Source: Prorocentrum cordatum (Eukaryota; Sar; Dinophyceae; Prorocentrales; Prorocentraceae). Taken from it: DNA of 64,000 nt. Both the position numbers and the translations under genes were made by a program. Below the pieces are notes generated by a model that ran no database searches, was not told the origin of the DNA, and saw only the letters and a program-made list of their open reading frames with translations. Location: contig CAUYUJ010001370.1 in NCBI GenBank assembly GCA_963575745.1, positions 62,001 through 126,000 of the forward strand. Reading direction: 5' to 3'. Position 1 is the first letter of the stretch. Each line of letters starts with the position of its first letter. This document shows positions 1 to 11,180 of this stretch, in pieces.

Positions 1-59
1 GGCAATGCTGGCCCAGGGCTCTCACCTTCGCGCAGCTCGCAACCGTCTTACAGCATTAC

Positions 60-560
60 AACAGTATCACGGATTGAGGGCGGGTCGCGTTCAAAATGTG
101 GATATCGCTTTGGCGCTGCACGCGTTCGTCTTGAAAATCTGCCGAAGCTGAACACATTAAAGGCGGGCCGTCTTCAACATGTGCCTCTGACCTTAGCGCC
201 GCGCGCACTCGCATTGAACAGTTGCAAGGAGTTTTACGGACTCGGGTGGTCGACGTATCAGAATCTGTGTATTGAAAGGACTCTGGATTGTGGGGGCGCA
301 ACAGCTGCGTTGACGCCTGGTGCAGAAATCCCAGGAATGGTGTTCTGGCGCGATTCAGGTTGATTCGTGGAGTTGGGGTCTCGAGAATGGTGTTGTGGCA
401 CGCGTCTGGGCCTTCAAACGGTTCTCTCCCAACGAGGCAGTTCCCTTAGAGCCTTAGTGGGAATGAACCCCCGCATGGGCCTATGAAGACGGAGCTTAGA
501 GGGAGGCTTTATTCCAACATCGTTGGTGAGTCTTGGGCTTACATTGGCCCTTCTCCTCAT
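60..560. repeat. Inverted copy of the minisatellite/repeat family found at 54.8-55.7 kb
   Basis: Around 120-240 the plus strand carries degenerate units that are the reverse complement of units at 55,140-55,700 (shared core GTGCGCGGCGC..AAGGCGAGAGCCACATGTTG on the other strand). The following 240-550 resembles the reverse complement of 54,830-55,060, including the 'ccaacatcgttg' end and a nearby TCC-rich tract. No coding sequence is evident. Confidence 0.6.
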
Positions 561-1648
561 CATCATTCTCCTCCTTGCCTCGCCCCCACACGGGCCCCAG
601 GGATGGCCAGAAGGGACGCGAAGCATGAACAAAAATTGAAACTGGCAACGCAACGAGGTCGTTACAAACATTTGCAATGGTGACTGAGCTACCTCGTCTC
701 CCTGGAACCAGCGATCGGTATGATATGTAGACGATTATACAGAGTAGAGGTTTGCAGAGGCAACCTGTTCCACAACGTGCAACCCAACAGCGTTCCAACA
801 CCAAAGAGGCCTCAGGGGTACGTTGGCCGTCCCAACAATATGCATATGAACTTCTGCTGGCAAGCATGTACAACGATCTCGAGAGATGGTTATGGGATGC
901 TGGCGAAGGGTTTGGGCTGCAGCAGTGACCTCCCCTCTGAACCCCTGTCACCCTCGCCAGCTTTAAGCGAACGCTTCTTCTTGTGTTTCCCGCATGCACC
1001 TGCCCATGTAAGTGTCCGAGCAATGGTGACTCTAAAATCGCAAAGGCCTGACACTAAAACCACATGGGTCATTATGGGCTCGAGCGCGTTGGACCCGTGG
1101 TTCCTGGAGGACCCCAAGGGGGAGACCCGTGGACAGATGAGGGCGGCTCAGCAAAACAAACGAATTCGAAAGCGAAAGAATTGACGGAAATGAGATATGT
1201 CAGAAAATTGGAAAAGCGATGACTGCCGTCTGCCTGTATAGGGGGCGATGGGTGGCAAAATCGGGGGAGGGACACGACGAGAGGAATGTATTGAGTGTAA
1301 TACTCTGATCTGGGGAGAAGGTGAAAGAGAGAGAGAGAGAGAAAGAGACAGAGGGAGGGCAACAGAGAGGGATCGAGAGAGCGAGAGAGAGAGAGAGATA
1401 TCAATGGTTATAAACTAAGACAGGAGGGCCATGGGTAACGCCGTAACTAATGCAAACTCGTCAGAAGTCAAGCCAGGTCATTGGTGCAGGCGGGTAGCAC
1501 TAGTTCTCGCTGCATGCAACGGAAATGATATTTCAAAAGACGGCAGGGGTAAAACATGAACATGACGATCGCACGTTGGTGACGAAGATTGTGCCACCAG
1601 AGGGCAACCCCACCGACTCACAGGGTAGATTCTATTGCTCTTCAGTTG
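561..1648. other. No gene seen; GA-rich tract
   Basis: Open frames here are short, overlapping and of biased composition on both strands. The only structure I can support is an imperfect (GA)n tract at about 1325-1400. I see no RNA gene, no recognisable protein and no terminal repeats. Confidence 0.5.
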
Positions 1649-1813
1649 GCGTCGTGCAGAGGGGGGCAGGAGCAGGGGGGAAGGCTTCTTAGGAGGCTGC
1701 CTCTCAGATGGCGCTGGCCCTGCGTCTACAGACGAGGCCCGCGCCTTCTGAGAAGCATGGGTGCCTCCGAGAAGCCTTCTCCACTCCCCCCGCCCCCCTC
1801 TGCGCGTGGCCGA
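1649..1813. repeat. Fold-back element, copy A
   Basis: The left arm (GCAGAGGGGGGC, then AAGGCTTCTTAGGAGG) pairs with the right arm (GAGAAGCCTTCTCC, then CCCCCCTCTGCGCG). The interior holds a shorter nested inverted pair around GCGTCTACAGACGAGG. The same architecture recurs at 4588-4775, 7241-7387, 32,741-32,903 and about 56,535-56,770, so this is a dispersed family rather than a chance hairpin. Confidence 0.7.
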
Positions 1814-1993
1814 CCCAGAAGAGGAGGAGGAGGAGGAGAAGGAGGAGGAGGAGGAGGGGGAGGAGAGGGAGGGGGGGAGGAGGGGGAGGAGGGGGAGGAG
1901 GGGGGGGAGGAGGGGGAGTAGGAGGAGGAGGAGGACGAGGAGGAGGAGGAGGAGGAGGAGGAGGAGGGGAGGAGGGGGGATGGGAGGAGAGGG

Positions 1994-2085
<92 letters not shown>

Positions 2086-2143
2086 CTGATGAGGAGGAGG
2101 AGGAGGAGGAGGAGGAGGAGGAGGGGGAGGGGGCGGGTTGGGA
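1814..2143. repeat. GGA and GAT trinucleotide microsatellites
   Basis: An impure (GGA)n tract runs to about 1990, followed by about 30 near-perfect ATG/GAT units (1996-2086) and another (GGA)n stretch. The long poly-Glu, poly-Met, poly-Asp or poly-Ile frames here are consequences of the repeat and not genes. Confidence 0.95.
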
Positions 2144-2195
2144 GGGAGGGCGGGCGGGAGGGCGGGAGCGAGAACCTACGTAGTGCAACTTGCCG

Positions 2196-2310
2196 TCGCT
2201 CGGACGTCCATTTCCCGTGCATTTTTCGGTTTTGTGCGTGTTTTTTTGCTCGATGGTCCAGGATGGTCCTCGATGGTTCTCGCCGAGAAAAAATGCACAC
2301 GTCCGAGCGA
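2196..2310. mobile_element. Short TIR element family 1, copy 1 (MITE-like)
   Basis: This 115-bp unit is bounded by the inverted repeat TCGCTCGGACGT / ACGTCCGAGCGA. The interior contains 'gatggtccaggatggtcctcg' and an A-rich 'gaaaaaatgcacac' near the right end. Two further copies with the same ends and interior are at 8515-8631 and 9530-9646. There is no coding capacity. Size, TIRs and copy number fit a non-autonomous DNA transposon. Confidence 0.75.
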
Positions 2311-2809
2311 TGCCAAGACAGCCAACGCTGTCGATGGGCTGCAGAACCGTGTGGAGAGCCAACGCGCGCGAAGGAACCCACGGGCGGGCACCGGGCGGAA
2401 GCCCGCAGACATGCCGGCCAGCACGGGGCGAGCCAGCACGGTGTTTTGTTTCAGTTGTTGTATCTCATCCTCCTTTCTCTTCCTCTGGGTCCTCCTCCTC
2501 CTCCCTCTCCTCCCCTCCTCCCTCTCCTCCTCCTCCCTCCTCCTCCTCCTCCGCCTCCTCCTCCTACTCCTCCCCCACGGCTTTCTTCTTGTTTGTGTTT
2601 CTTCTTTTGATCCTGCTGTTTTATGCTCTTCTGCTTTTCACTGCGCCACAGAGCGGCGCCAGCCAGCGCACGGGGCCCCGGCGAGGCGCCAGCGGGCGGG
2701 CGCGGGGCAAGAGGCCTTTCGGTGCTGGCCAAGCGGCCAGGAGCCGAGAGGAAGCCCCCGGCACCTCCTCCTCCTCCTCCTCCTCCTCCTCCTCCTCCTC
2801 CTCCTCCTC

Positions 2810-2841
<32 letters not shown>

Positions 2842-4587
2842 TCTGGCTCTCGCCCCGCGGGCGCCCCGCATAGCCCCCGGCACCGAGCACTGTCTGGAGG
2901 ACAGGGCGCAGGAGAGCCCAGAATCGACGAGTCGGATCGGCGATCGAAATGGATCGGATCGGCACAGATCGGCGGCCACGTCGGGAGAGGTCGAATCGGC
3001 GGAGATCGGCAAGCTACTAGTTAGGCCTCCAAGAAAAAATGGGAGCCCACATCGGAACCCGAAGTCGAACCGAATCGGAATCGGAAGCCATCCAAGTCGA
3101 ATCGAATCGAATCGGCGGCATCGAAATGAGCCCTGACATGGAGGGGGAGAGGTAGAAAGCCCTTTGGGAAGACATCGAGACCGAGAGAGCAGATGGGGAC
3201 AGCACTGAAGGCATCAGGCGAAGACAGCGGTACCCTTCCTGGCGTTGTCGTCCAGGCGATGAGCGCGGGAGACCTGGACACCGGGAGGGGGGTGGAAATC
3301 GCGCAGCCATTGGATCCGCCAGCTGGCAGCCTGGAACAACGAAGACAAGCCTGGCAGACTCGTCGCGGTAAAGCAGTGATCGCTGTGCTAGGGAGAAGCG
3401 TTGACTGCTGTGGGCTGTGATTGCAAAATGCCGCGCAGACAGCAGCCCATGCATCGTGAAGCGAAACACGGAGACAACAGTTCGTGGGGAGGCGGGTGGG
3501 TCGCGGGCCTGCAGCCAAAGGGTGCCATCATTGATTGCACCAGAAACGCCTGGGAGGACGAGGAACGCTAGAGGAACACCCACAGAAAGACCTGAGCAAC
3601 ACCGATCCACTTCCGAACGCGAAATGATTACGATTCCGATGTCCTGGCCGTAGGGCCCCGGTAGAAACTGACCTCGGAGCAGGCTTCAGTGAGAGATTCC
3701 TCACAATCTAGCCAACACGATCCCAACCTTAGTTGCCATGGGCGAGGAGGTTGCGGTAGGTACCCAGGATCCCATCCACAGGACCCAGGCTTCAGTGCGT
3801 TGTGGATGTGTCTACGCTCAAAGAACTGAGCTAACACTGACCAATCCGTACGTGAATACGCCATGCAATAGTTCGCCACCGTGCCTCTGGGCACGGAGTG
3901 GGCGTGCCCTCAGGTCCTTGGCCTACTAATCCCTGGAGCCTCAGTCCTCAGTCCTGAGGAGCCCTTAGGCCTGGAGCCCAAATTGCCAAATCTCTTGGGC
4001 CTTGGCGCGGTTCCCCTGGGGCCTGCCGCGGCTTCCCGCTTGACTGTTTCGGGCCCAAGGGGGCCCCCTGACGGGCCCAGGGGGTCCCAGGAGGCCTCCA
4101 AGACGGCCTCAGACGGCCTCGAGTCGCGGAGAGATCGGCCCAACACGCCCACAGTGGCCCCCAGAGGGGCCTAGAGGCCCCCAAGACGTCCCAAGAGACC
4201 TCCAAGGGGCCGCCCAAGAGGGCCCCAAGATGCCCAAATCATTGATGTTCCTTAGGTGTTTGATTGACTCTTGCGTCATCGCCCACGAAACCACCCCTAA
4301 CACGGCCCAAAAGGCCTTCAAAAAGGCGCAAAACCCTTGGACGGTCCTTGGACGCCCCAGTCGAAGCTTTTCCAGCGGCGCACTGCGGAGCAAATCTTAG
4401 GACGCAAGGGTGCCTTTGGGAAGCTTCACCGTCCTTACTACGGATCTTCACTGAAGAAGCTTCGGGTGCAATATCGCCGCTCCCACCTCTGGTGTGGGCC
4501 CATGGGAGGCCGCCTCCCGGGGATCCGCTGCCCCCGGGTCAGTCCGGACCTGGGTCAGTCGGGCCTTGCAGGATCCTGCAAAATCCT
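2311..4587. other. No gene seen; microsatellites and short-period repeats
   Basis: This stretch holds TCC-rich DNA at about 2470-2575, about 24 CTC units at 2764-2838, a GATCGG/GAATCG-type short-period repeat at about 2925-3125, and a block of the dispersed 'CCCAAGAGGCCC' family at about 3950-4230. The frames spanning it are low-complexity and I support no coding sequence. Confidence 0.6.
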
Positions 4588-4775
4588 GCAGGATTCGGCG
4601 GCGCGCAGAGGGGGGTAGGGGGAGGGGGGAAGGCTTCTTAGAAGCACCCCTGCTTCTTAGAAGGCGCGGGCCTTCCATATACAGACAAGACCTGCGCCTT
4701 CTAAGAATCAAGGGTGCTTCTAAGAAGCCTTCCCCCCTCCCCCTACCCCCTGTGCGCGCCGCCGAAGGATCCTGC
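4588..4775. repeat. Fold-back element, copy B (best preserved)
   Basis: This 188-bp near-perfect inverted repeat starts at GCAGGATTCGGCGGCGCGCA and ends with the complementary GCGCGCCGCCGAAGGATCCTGC region. The arms are over 60 nt each, including the AAGGCTTCTTAGAAGC / GCTTCTAAGAAGCCTT pair. The central region is short (around CATATACAGACAAG). It is the cleanest member of the family at 1649, 7241, 32,741 and 56,535. Confidence 0.8.
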
Positions 4776-5160
4776 ACCCAAGCACGGGTCAATGCATCCT
4801 TGGACCTGGATCCTGCACAAGCCCGCACTCTGGCTGACCCCCGTTTGCACTGACCCCCATCTCTCGAGCCCCGAGCCTGTGTCGAGGACCGCGTGCTGGG
4901 CGCAGTGGTTCCCACTGGAAGGAAGCTCTGCTCGGGAGGCGTGGCGTTTCGAGCCCCCCTCGGCCGGGGAAACCTCACGCGCCGGGGCGAGCAGCTCTGC
5001 CAACGGCAGACGTCGGGTGAGACAGCACCCTCCCCGTCGGAGAGACCCCAAAGGACGACGTCTCGGCAGGGAACGAATCGATGCAACACGGTCGGGGACT
5101 TCTGCTTCGAGTGTCGCCGCGGCGGCCCCAGCGACACGCTAATTATGCACTGCCAGGTGA
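4776..5160. other. No gene seen
   Basis: GC-rich sequence between a fold-back and a TIR element. Frames on both strands are open for 100-200 codons but have no recognisable domain, and the frames on opposite strands are equally good, as expected from GC bias. Confidence 0.4.
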
Positions 5161-5286
5161 GCGTGTCGCTCCGCTCCGCGGGGCGGAAGGTTGCGAACCG
5201 CTCGGGACGTTGGCGCCTCGGGAGAGGGAAGTGGATAACCTGTCGCGCCGAAGCGTGGTGGGCCAGAGCCTGCGGAGCGAAACGCT
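5161..5286. mobile_element. Short TIR element family 2, copy 1
   Basis: This unit of about 126 bp starts GCGTGTCGCTCCGCTC and ends TGCGGAGCGAAACGCT, an imperfect inverted pair. The interior includes 'ctcgggacgttggcgcctcg' and 'cctgtcgcgccgaagc'. Copies with the same order of motifs are at 8110-8235 (perfect 13-nt TIR) and 32,231-32,353 (diverged). No coding capacity. Confidence 0.65.
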
Positions 5287-7240
5287 CCCTAAAAGTTCCC
5301 GACCGTAGCCCCCGCGGGGGGGCGCAATCCCTCAGCATCCATGTTCTGTCCAGAGGAAGCGTCAGGTGCAGAGGCCTCCCTGATCGATGGAACCGCAGCA
5401 ACCTCTGCTAACGACACGTGTCGGGTGCAACAACGCACTCCGTGCCGGCATTCCAGAACTGAACAGACATTTGGTGCAGTATTCCCCCACATTCGGTGGA
5501 ACCCCATACACGACACGCATTTTGCCGAGAACGCGCGTGGGGCGCATTAACATGTCCCTATCGGTCAGACCCCGGACGAGGCCTTCTTTGGTCAGCGGTT
5601 GCTGTAGTCCCCTTCATGCTGGTGAGACTTCTTGTGGTTTCGCTTCTGCCAATCAAAACGCCGAATCTGGTAGTACTTCCAATGCTGGTAAGACCCCGCA
5701 AACAAACGTCACTGCCGAGCAAAAGCGTCGGGTACAACGATCCCCTAACGGTCGCTGTGGACCTCACGCGATGCATCAAATCCCCTCCTGGCGAAAAACC
5801 GTGGGGGGCTGGTCCGATCGGCAGAACGCCTCAGTGTGCAGTGTAATGCCCTCCCTCTGGTATCTTGGTGTGGCCCCCGTGGCGGTAATTCCAATCGATA
5901 AAGCAACCTGGGTGCGATAACCTGTAGTCCCCTCCTGGCCGTTGAGACCTTATACTGAGACAACCTCATTTTAAGACACATGTCGAATTCAATAGTCGAC
6001 CCAGAAGAACCTACACACTATCCTATAGATGGCTTCAAGAACCCTCCAAAACGCTCCCACAACAAAAACATACTAAAGACCTCATCCTCCATCTCCGTTT
6101 CCCTCTCATCCTTATCCTTGTCTCCGGCTCTCCCTCCTCCCGAAAGGGTTTCAAGACGCCTCTACCATGTTCCTAAGACAACTCGCATGGGCCTCCGTTC
6201 TATAAGCCACAATACTGATTGAGAACAATCGTCAGGTGCAGTACACCCTTCCCGGACGATCAGATCCCATGCGAGTCTTCTTCCTATCAAGAGGAAACAA
6301 TGGATGCAGCAGTCCACTTCCTCTCGTTGAAATCACACAAGATTCTAGTCCAAGGGGACAACCACGCACGTGCAGCAAGGTAAACATACGGTTGCACTGT
6401 GCCGCCACATGTTGTATTGTGTTTTCTGGCGAGTTTTGTAAACCAATGAGCTGCCTTGTCTTCGTTTGCACGGTGCTGTCTTGTGTTATGTTGCGTTCTC
6501 TTTAATTGTCGCCTCGTGCGTGCGTGTATGTGTGTGTATGTGTGTGCGTGCAAGTGTGTGTGTGTATGTGTGCGTGTGTGTTTGTGTGTTTTCTCGGTTG
6601 GGCGACCTCCTGGCACGTCGCCGCGCGCAAGTCCCCCGAGGAAATGCAGCGTGCGGTCTGTTCTGGCGTTGGTCAGCATTGCCAACACACGACCCCAGGA
6701 GTAAGGCGAATCAAGCCTCGCAGTGCTTTCGTTTTAGTATTTTTCGTACCAAGAGGCCGCCAACAGCCCCAAGATACCCCATCAAGCTTCTTCATTCAAA
6801 AAGCTCTTAGCACCCAAAGATGGCCCCACGATGGCACACGACCCACAAACACAACTCCAAGACGGACCATGACCGCCCCCAAGACTGGCCTACGACGGTC
6901 TTGAGACTTCCACCAGAGGGGCCCCGAATCAAGCGCCCAAGATGGCGCGACTCGGAAGCTTCAAGATGCCTCCAAGATGCCCTCCATGAGATCCCTGAGA
7001 GGCCCAAAACATGAAAACGTGTTTGGTGTCGTCGTTTCGTCCCGTGCGCCCCAAGACTCTCCCAAAAAGAGGCCCCTAAGAGGCCTCAAGCTCTCAAGGA
7101 TGACTCCACTACTCTCCTGGGAAGCTCCCAAACATCGTGTGTAACATGCTTCGGTCCTCTTGGACAAGCATCAAATAAACGTCACATGTCACGACGCCGC
7201 CACTGGAGACACGAGCTGTTCCATCCCAGTGCACTCTTTG
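5287..7240. other. No gene seen; GT microsatellite and CCAAGAGG-family block
   Basis: There is a (GT)n-rich tract at about 6515-6595 and a block of the CCCAAGANGGCCC short-period family at about 6815-7130. The remainder shows no recognisable coding or RNA feature. Confidence 0.5.
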
Positions 7241-7387
7241 GCGGCGCGCAGAGGGGGGTCCAAAGGGAGGGAGGAAGGCTTCAAGGCGCCGGCCCTACAT
7301 CTACAGATGAGGTCAACACCTTCTGAGAACCAGGGGTACTTCTGAGATGCCTTCGCCCCCTCCCCCATACCCCCCTCCGCGCGTAGC
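7241..7387. repeat. Fold-back element, copy C
   Basis: The left end GCGGCGCGCAGAGGGGGG is complementary in outline to the right end CCCCCCTCCGCGCG. The internal pair AAGGCTTC / GAGATGCCTTC and the central CTACATCTACAGATGAGG match copies A, B and D. It is shorter in the arms than copy B. Confidence 0.65.
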
Positions 7388-8109
7388 TGAACTCTGGCAC
7401 CTGGGGAAGAGGAGGCGTCGTGTTACGGCTCTCTGGATTCTCCTTCTCCTTCCTCCTCCTCCTCCTCGTCCTCCTCCTCCTGCCCCTCCCCCTCCCCCTC
7501 CTCCTCCTCCTCCTCCTCCTCCTCCTCCTCCTCCTCCTCCACCTCTGCGCCGCCCCCGAAGACTGCGGGGAGCGCGTATTCCGGGCCGAGCACGGGCCTC
7601 CGCGATGCGCTCCTGGAGCTCGCCGACGCTCTTCCTCGCCCGGGCGTGGGATACCCGCCCGCATGCTGCGGTCGGGCACGTGTGCTCATCAGGGGGCACA
7701 AAAGGCGGATACGGATACGGATACGGATCGCCTGTGCGGGCATGCGCCCGGGCCCCTTAAAGGCGAGGCGGGTCAGGCCATGGCCTCGCATGAGAAGCTG
7801 CGCGCGTCGGGGATCTACTCAGGACAATGTGTACTTCAGGAGCTGATTTCCCGACAGTCCCCATTCATCCGTTTTCTCATGATGTAGCCACGTCGTCTCG
7901 TTGAAATCGCACAAAGGCGGGGTAGGGGCAAAGGCGGGGTTGGAAGGAAAATCGCTCCAGACGGCCCCTGGAAGAAGGAAGCTCGTTCAACGGGAGCATC
8001 CGGCTGGGACCGTTCCCCGGCCCCCCCTTGGGATAACCGTCCCTCTACGAGCCCGCGAGTTTGGCATGTGGCCGCAGCGGCCCGGGCGACACGCCCTGAT
8101 TTGCGAGCA
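7388..8109. other. No gene seen; TCC microsatellite
   Basis: A (TCC)n tract lies at about 7437-7545, and a (GGATAC)n-like hexamer repeat lies at about 7705-7730. No supported gene. Confidence 0.6.
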
Positions 8110-8235
8110 ACGTGTCGCTCCGCTCAGCGGGACGGGGGGCTCGGGAAAGCTCGGGACGTTGATGCTCAAAGGCCAGCAAGTGAATAGCCTGTCGCAACGA
8201 AGCGCGGTGGGCCAGAACCAGCGGAGCGACACGCT
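8110..8235. mobile_element. Short TIR element family 2, copy 2
   Basis: The 13-nt inverted repeat GTGTCGCTCCGCT / AGCGGAGCGACAC is perfect here. The interior shares 'gctcgggacgttgatgc', 'atagcctgtcgcaacgaagc' and 'ggtgggccagaacc' with copy 1 at 5161. About 126 bp, non-coding. Confidence 0.7.
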
Positions 8236-8514
8236 GAGCCAAAATTCCTGACCGTATCTAAACGTGCCCCACCAACCTCCATAGTCGGCACGACCAATTG
8301 AAGTCCGACAACCGATCCTGCCCATTCATGAACAGGCCTCGCCGTCGGTGTCGCCGCGGACGTTGTCCATTAGAGACAGACCGTCGCCCGCCCAGCAGCG
8401 ACCGCTGTCTGTATTGGACAACGCTTGCCCGTGGGCATCATACTATTTCTCGCCAAGGAGCTGCTTGCAGCTGAGGGGCTCTTACTTCTCTCAACCATCT
8501 CGTGGTGCTGGCCA

Positions 8515-8631
8515 TCGCTCGGACGTCCCTTTCCTGTTTTCTTCTCGGCTTCGTGCGTGGTTTTTCGCCAAATGGTCCAGGAGGCTCCTCGATGGCCCTC
8601 GCCGAAGGAAAAAATGCACACGTCCGAGCGA
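8515..8631. mobile_element. Short TIR element family 1, copy 2
   Basis: A 117-bp unit with TCGCTCGGACGT / ACGTCCGAGCGA ends. The inverted repeat continues outward to about 17 nt (TGGCCATCGCTCGG.. with ..CCGAGCGATGCCA). The interior is nearly the same as the copies at 2196 and 9530. Confidence 0.75.
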
Positions 8632-8734
8632 TGCCAAGGCCGCCGCCATGGGTGGCGCCCGTCGCCGCCCGTTGCCGCCCGTTGCCGCCGCCAGGGGTGG
8701 CGCCCGCTGCCGCCGCCAGGGGTGGAACCTGTTG

Positions 8735-8915
8735 CAGTGCTCTGCGTTGCTTTGCACTGCTTTGCTGTGCTTTGCTTTGCCTTGCTTTGCCTTGCTTTGC
8801 TTGAGTTTGACTCGCTTTGCCGTGTTTTGCATTGCTTTGCATGGGTTCGCATTGCTTCAAATTGCTTTGCACCGCAGTGCATTGCATTGCTTTGCACTGC
8901 TTTGCACCACATAGA
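8735..8915. repeat. CTTTG-type short tandem repeat
   Basis: A degenerate tandem array of 5-10-nt units (GCTTTGCATT, GCTTTGCCTT) runs for about 180 bp. It is followed by short 'ttgcaccacctaga' units to about 8970. Confidence 0.85.
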
Positions 8916-9529
8916 TTGCACCACATGCCAGTGCGCCACCTAGATTGCGGCACCTAGATTGCACCGCATAGATAGCAAGAAATTACCGTTTGGGGTCCAC
9001 GCTGGCTGACAATCCCGTACCCCTGTCGAGCCTGCGAACAGAAGCTCCGGGCCACTCCAGTACAGCCGGCCCGTATCATACGGATGCACGATGAGGATGC
9101 AAAGGCCTTGGACGCCCACTTCGAAGCCTCCCGAGCGGGGCGCGGCCAACGAAAGTGGCCAATGGATGGGCCGAGGAGGCAAGGATTCGAGGGTACCCAT
9201 TGGGAAGGTTGCCCATCCTTGAAGGGGCCCCAGGACACACAAATAAATACACACAAATGAAATAATTCCCAATATCTTCCCATATTTTCTCGGTTTTTGT
9301 CTTCCCCCCCACTTCCCATATTTTCGCATATTTTCCTGGGAGTCGACGATCAATTGTGTCTGTGTGTTTCTTTCCCTCCTGAATCCTTGCCCTGCGGGTT
9401 GACTGCATCGGAGGAGGGCCAGTCGAGGCGGCAGCGGCCCTCCCTGGCACTCTCTGCCCCCGGGCTCCCTGCGGGCGGGCTTCTCGTCTCCGCGGCTGCA
9501 CCCGCCCCGAGGCAAACGGGCACTCGCCA

Positions 9530-9646
9530 TCGCTCGGACGTCCATTCCCTGTGTTTTTTTTTTGTTTCGTGCGTGGCTTTTTCGCCAAATGATCAAGGAT
9601 GCTCCTCGATGGTCCTCGCCGAAGGAGAAATGCACACGTCCGAGCG
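9530..9646. mobile_element. Short TIR element family 1, copy 3
   Basis: A 117-bp unit, left end TCGCTCGGACGTCC, right end CACGTCCGAGCG. The last right-end base differs from the other two copies. The interior 'gatgctcctcgatggtcctc' is conserved. Confidence 0.72.
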
Positions 9647-11040
9647 GCGCCAAGAGGAAAACGGGCAGGTGAAGACCCCGAAGGGGTGGGACGAGCTTGG
9701 AGCGGATGTGCGCCAGGCGAGCGCCTTCCCATTCGGCGTCTCGCCACTGGGCGGGAAGTGGGGGGGAGAAGTGGGGTCTGGCTCCGGACCTTTGCTTGGT
9801 GCGGCTGTCTGCAGCAGTGCGTCCTATGGGGGAGACTCCACCTGCTCGAAACAGGCGCCAGAAACAGCCAAGACCTACTCCATGGGGGGGGGGGGCAGGG
9901 GGGGGGGAGTGCGAGGGCCCGTGCCGATCGGCAAAATGGTGAATAAGAAAACGATCCGCCGTTGTTTCAACTGGCCCTTCTCCGATGGTGCCTGCGCCGT
10001 TTCTTCCCACGGCATGGTCGCATCCCGGACCGCTCAGAGTGGCAAGATCCACTGCGAGCAGCTTCCAGAAAGAAAACCCAGATACAGAAAACGAGCGATG
10101 CATTGACTCAAAGTCGCGTATACCTGCAAACTCTGAAGAACCACTAATCACCACCAAGGCTGCCAGCGGGATGCCATTCAGGGCGGCGATGTGACAGAGG
10201 CCTCTGGCACATCACCGCCCTGATGAGGAACAGAGAAGGAAGATGGTAGAGAGGTAAGAGGAATAGAGAGGATGAGGAACGAGGCGGGAAGATGTCGAGT
10301 ATGCTTGAATGACACCAAGAAGAGAACGTGGGGGAAGTTACGGACGCGGGGGCCTCCTTCCCCTGAGGGTGCTCGCAAAGACCCGAGCTAAACACGCGGA
10401 GAAAACATCGCCAGTCAGCGAAGCGAGCCTGATCCGCGCCACAGCAGACCAAGAAACCAGGCTTCAGAAACCGGGGGAGGAGGGGGAGGAGAAGGAAGAG
10501 GAGGAGGAGGAGGAGGAGGAGGAGGAGGAGGAGGAGGAGGAGGAGGAGGAGGTTTTTTTACATCAACCGCCAATGAGCGCACGGAGTAGCCCAGGCCACC
10601 CTGCTGAACCGAGGGAGCTTGGGGCCCTGCCAAAAAAATACAGAGGACCTCGCAGCAAGAGTGGCTCTCGAACCTTCGCTGGGTGACATGAGCAAGCTCA
10701 GAACAGTGAGAGCATCAAATGACAGACCAGGGGCCACGCTCAACGGTAACCCCTGTTTTGTTCGGATGCTTCCCTTTGCAAACGGCAGAGCGCTTTTGGC
10801 TCCCAGGAGGAGGAGGAGGAGAAGGGAGGAGGAGGAAAAGCAAGAAAAGGAGAAGGGAGAAGGAGGAGGAGGAGGAGCAGGAGCAGGAGGAGGAGGAGGA
10901 CGAGGAGGATGACGAGGAGGACGAGGAGGAGGACGAGGAGGAGGAGGAGGAGAAACCCAAAGATGAGGAGGAGGACCAGGAGGAGGACGAGGAGGATAAG
11001 GAGGAGGACGAGAAAAAACAACACATTGGGGCAACCAAGA
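9647..11040. other. No gene seen; GGA microsatellites
   Basis: The (GGA)n tracts at about 10,470-10,552 and 10,805-11,015 account for the Glu-rich and Leu-rich frames. I see no other support for a gene. Confidence 0.6.
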
Positions 11041-11180
11041 GGTACCGATGCCGCTACTCCACGGACCTCTCCCGGGGTGCGTTGTGACCAGCACTTCGAG
11101 GCGAACCCGGCGGTGGCGACGAGGGCCTTCCGGGAAGTCCCCCAAAAGGATAACGAGAGACGGGTAGCGGCATAGGTACC
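11041..11180. mobile_element. Short TIR element family 3, copy 1
   Basis: A 140-bp unit with ends GGTACCGATGCCGCTAC / GTAGCGGCATAGGTACC (one mismatch). The interior 'cccggggtgcgttgtgaccag', 'cggtggcgacgag' recurs at 57,205-57,339 with the same kind of ends. Non-coding and MITE-like. Confidence 0.65.

Noticed and set aside
1478-2620. Long overlapping frames on both strands across the GGA/GAT tract
   Set aside because: They are poly-Ser, poly-Glu, poly-Asp, poly-Met or poly-Ile runs produced by a trinucleotide repeat, which leaves all frames open.
4448-5411. 317-codon minus-strand frame
   Set aside because: It runs through a fold-back and a TIR element, has Arg/Ser/Pro-rich composition from GC bias, and has an equally open frame on the opposite strand.
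8232-8256. ATTTTGGCTCA on the minus strand, like the end of the dinoflagellate spliced leader
   Set aside because: The other two copies of the same repeat (5161 and 32,231) do not keep the match at this place, so an 11-nt coincidence is more likely.
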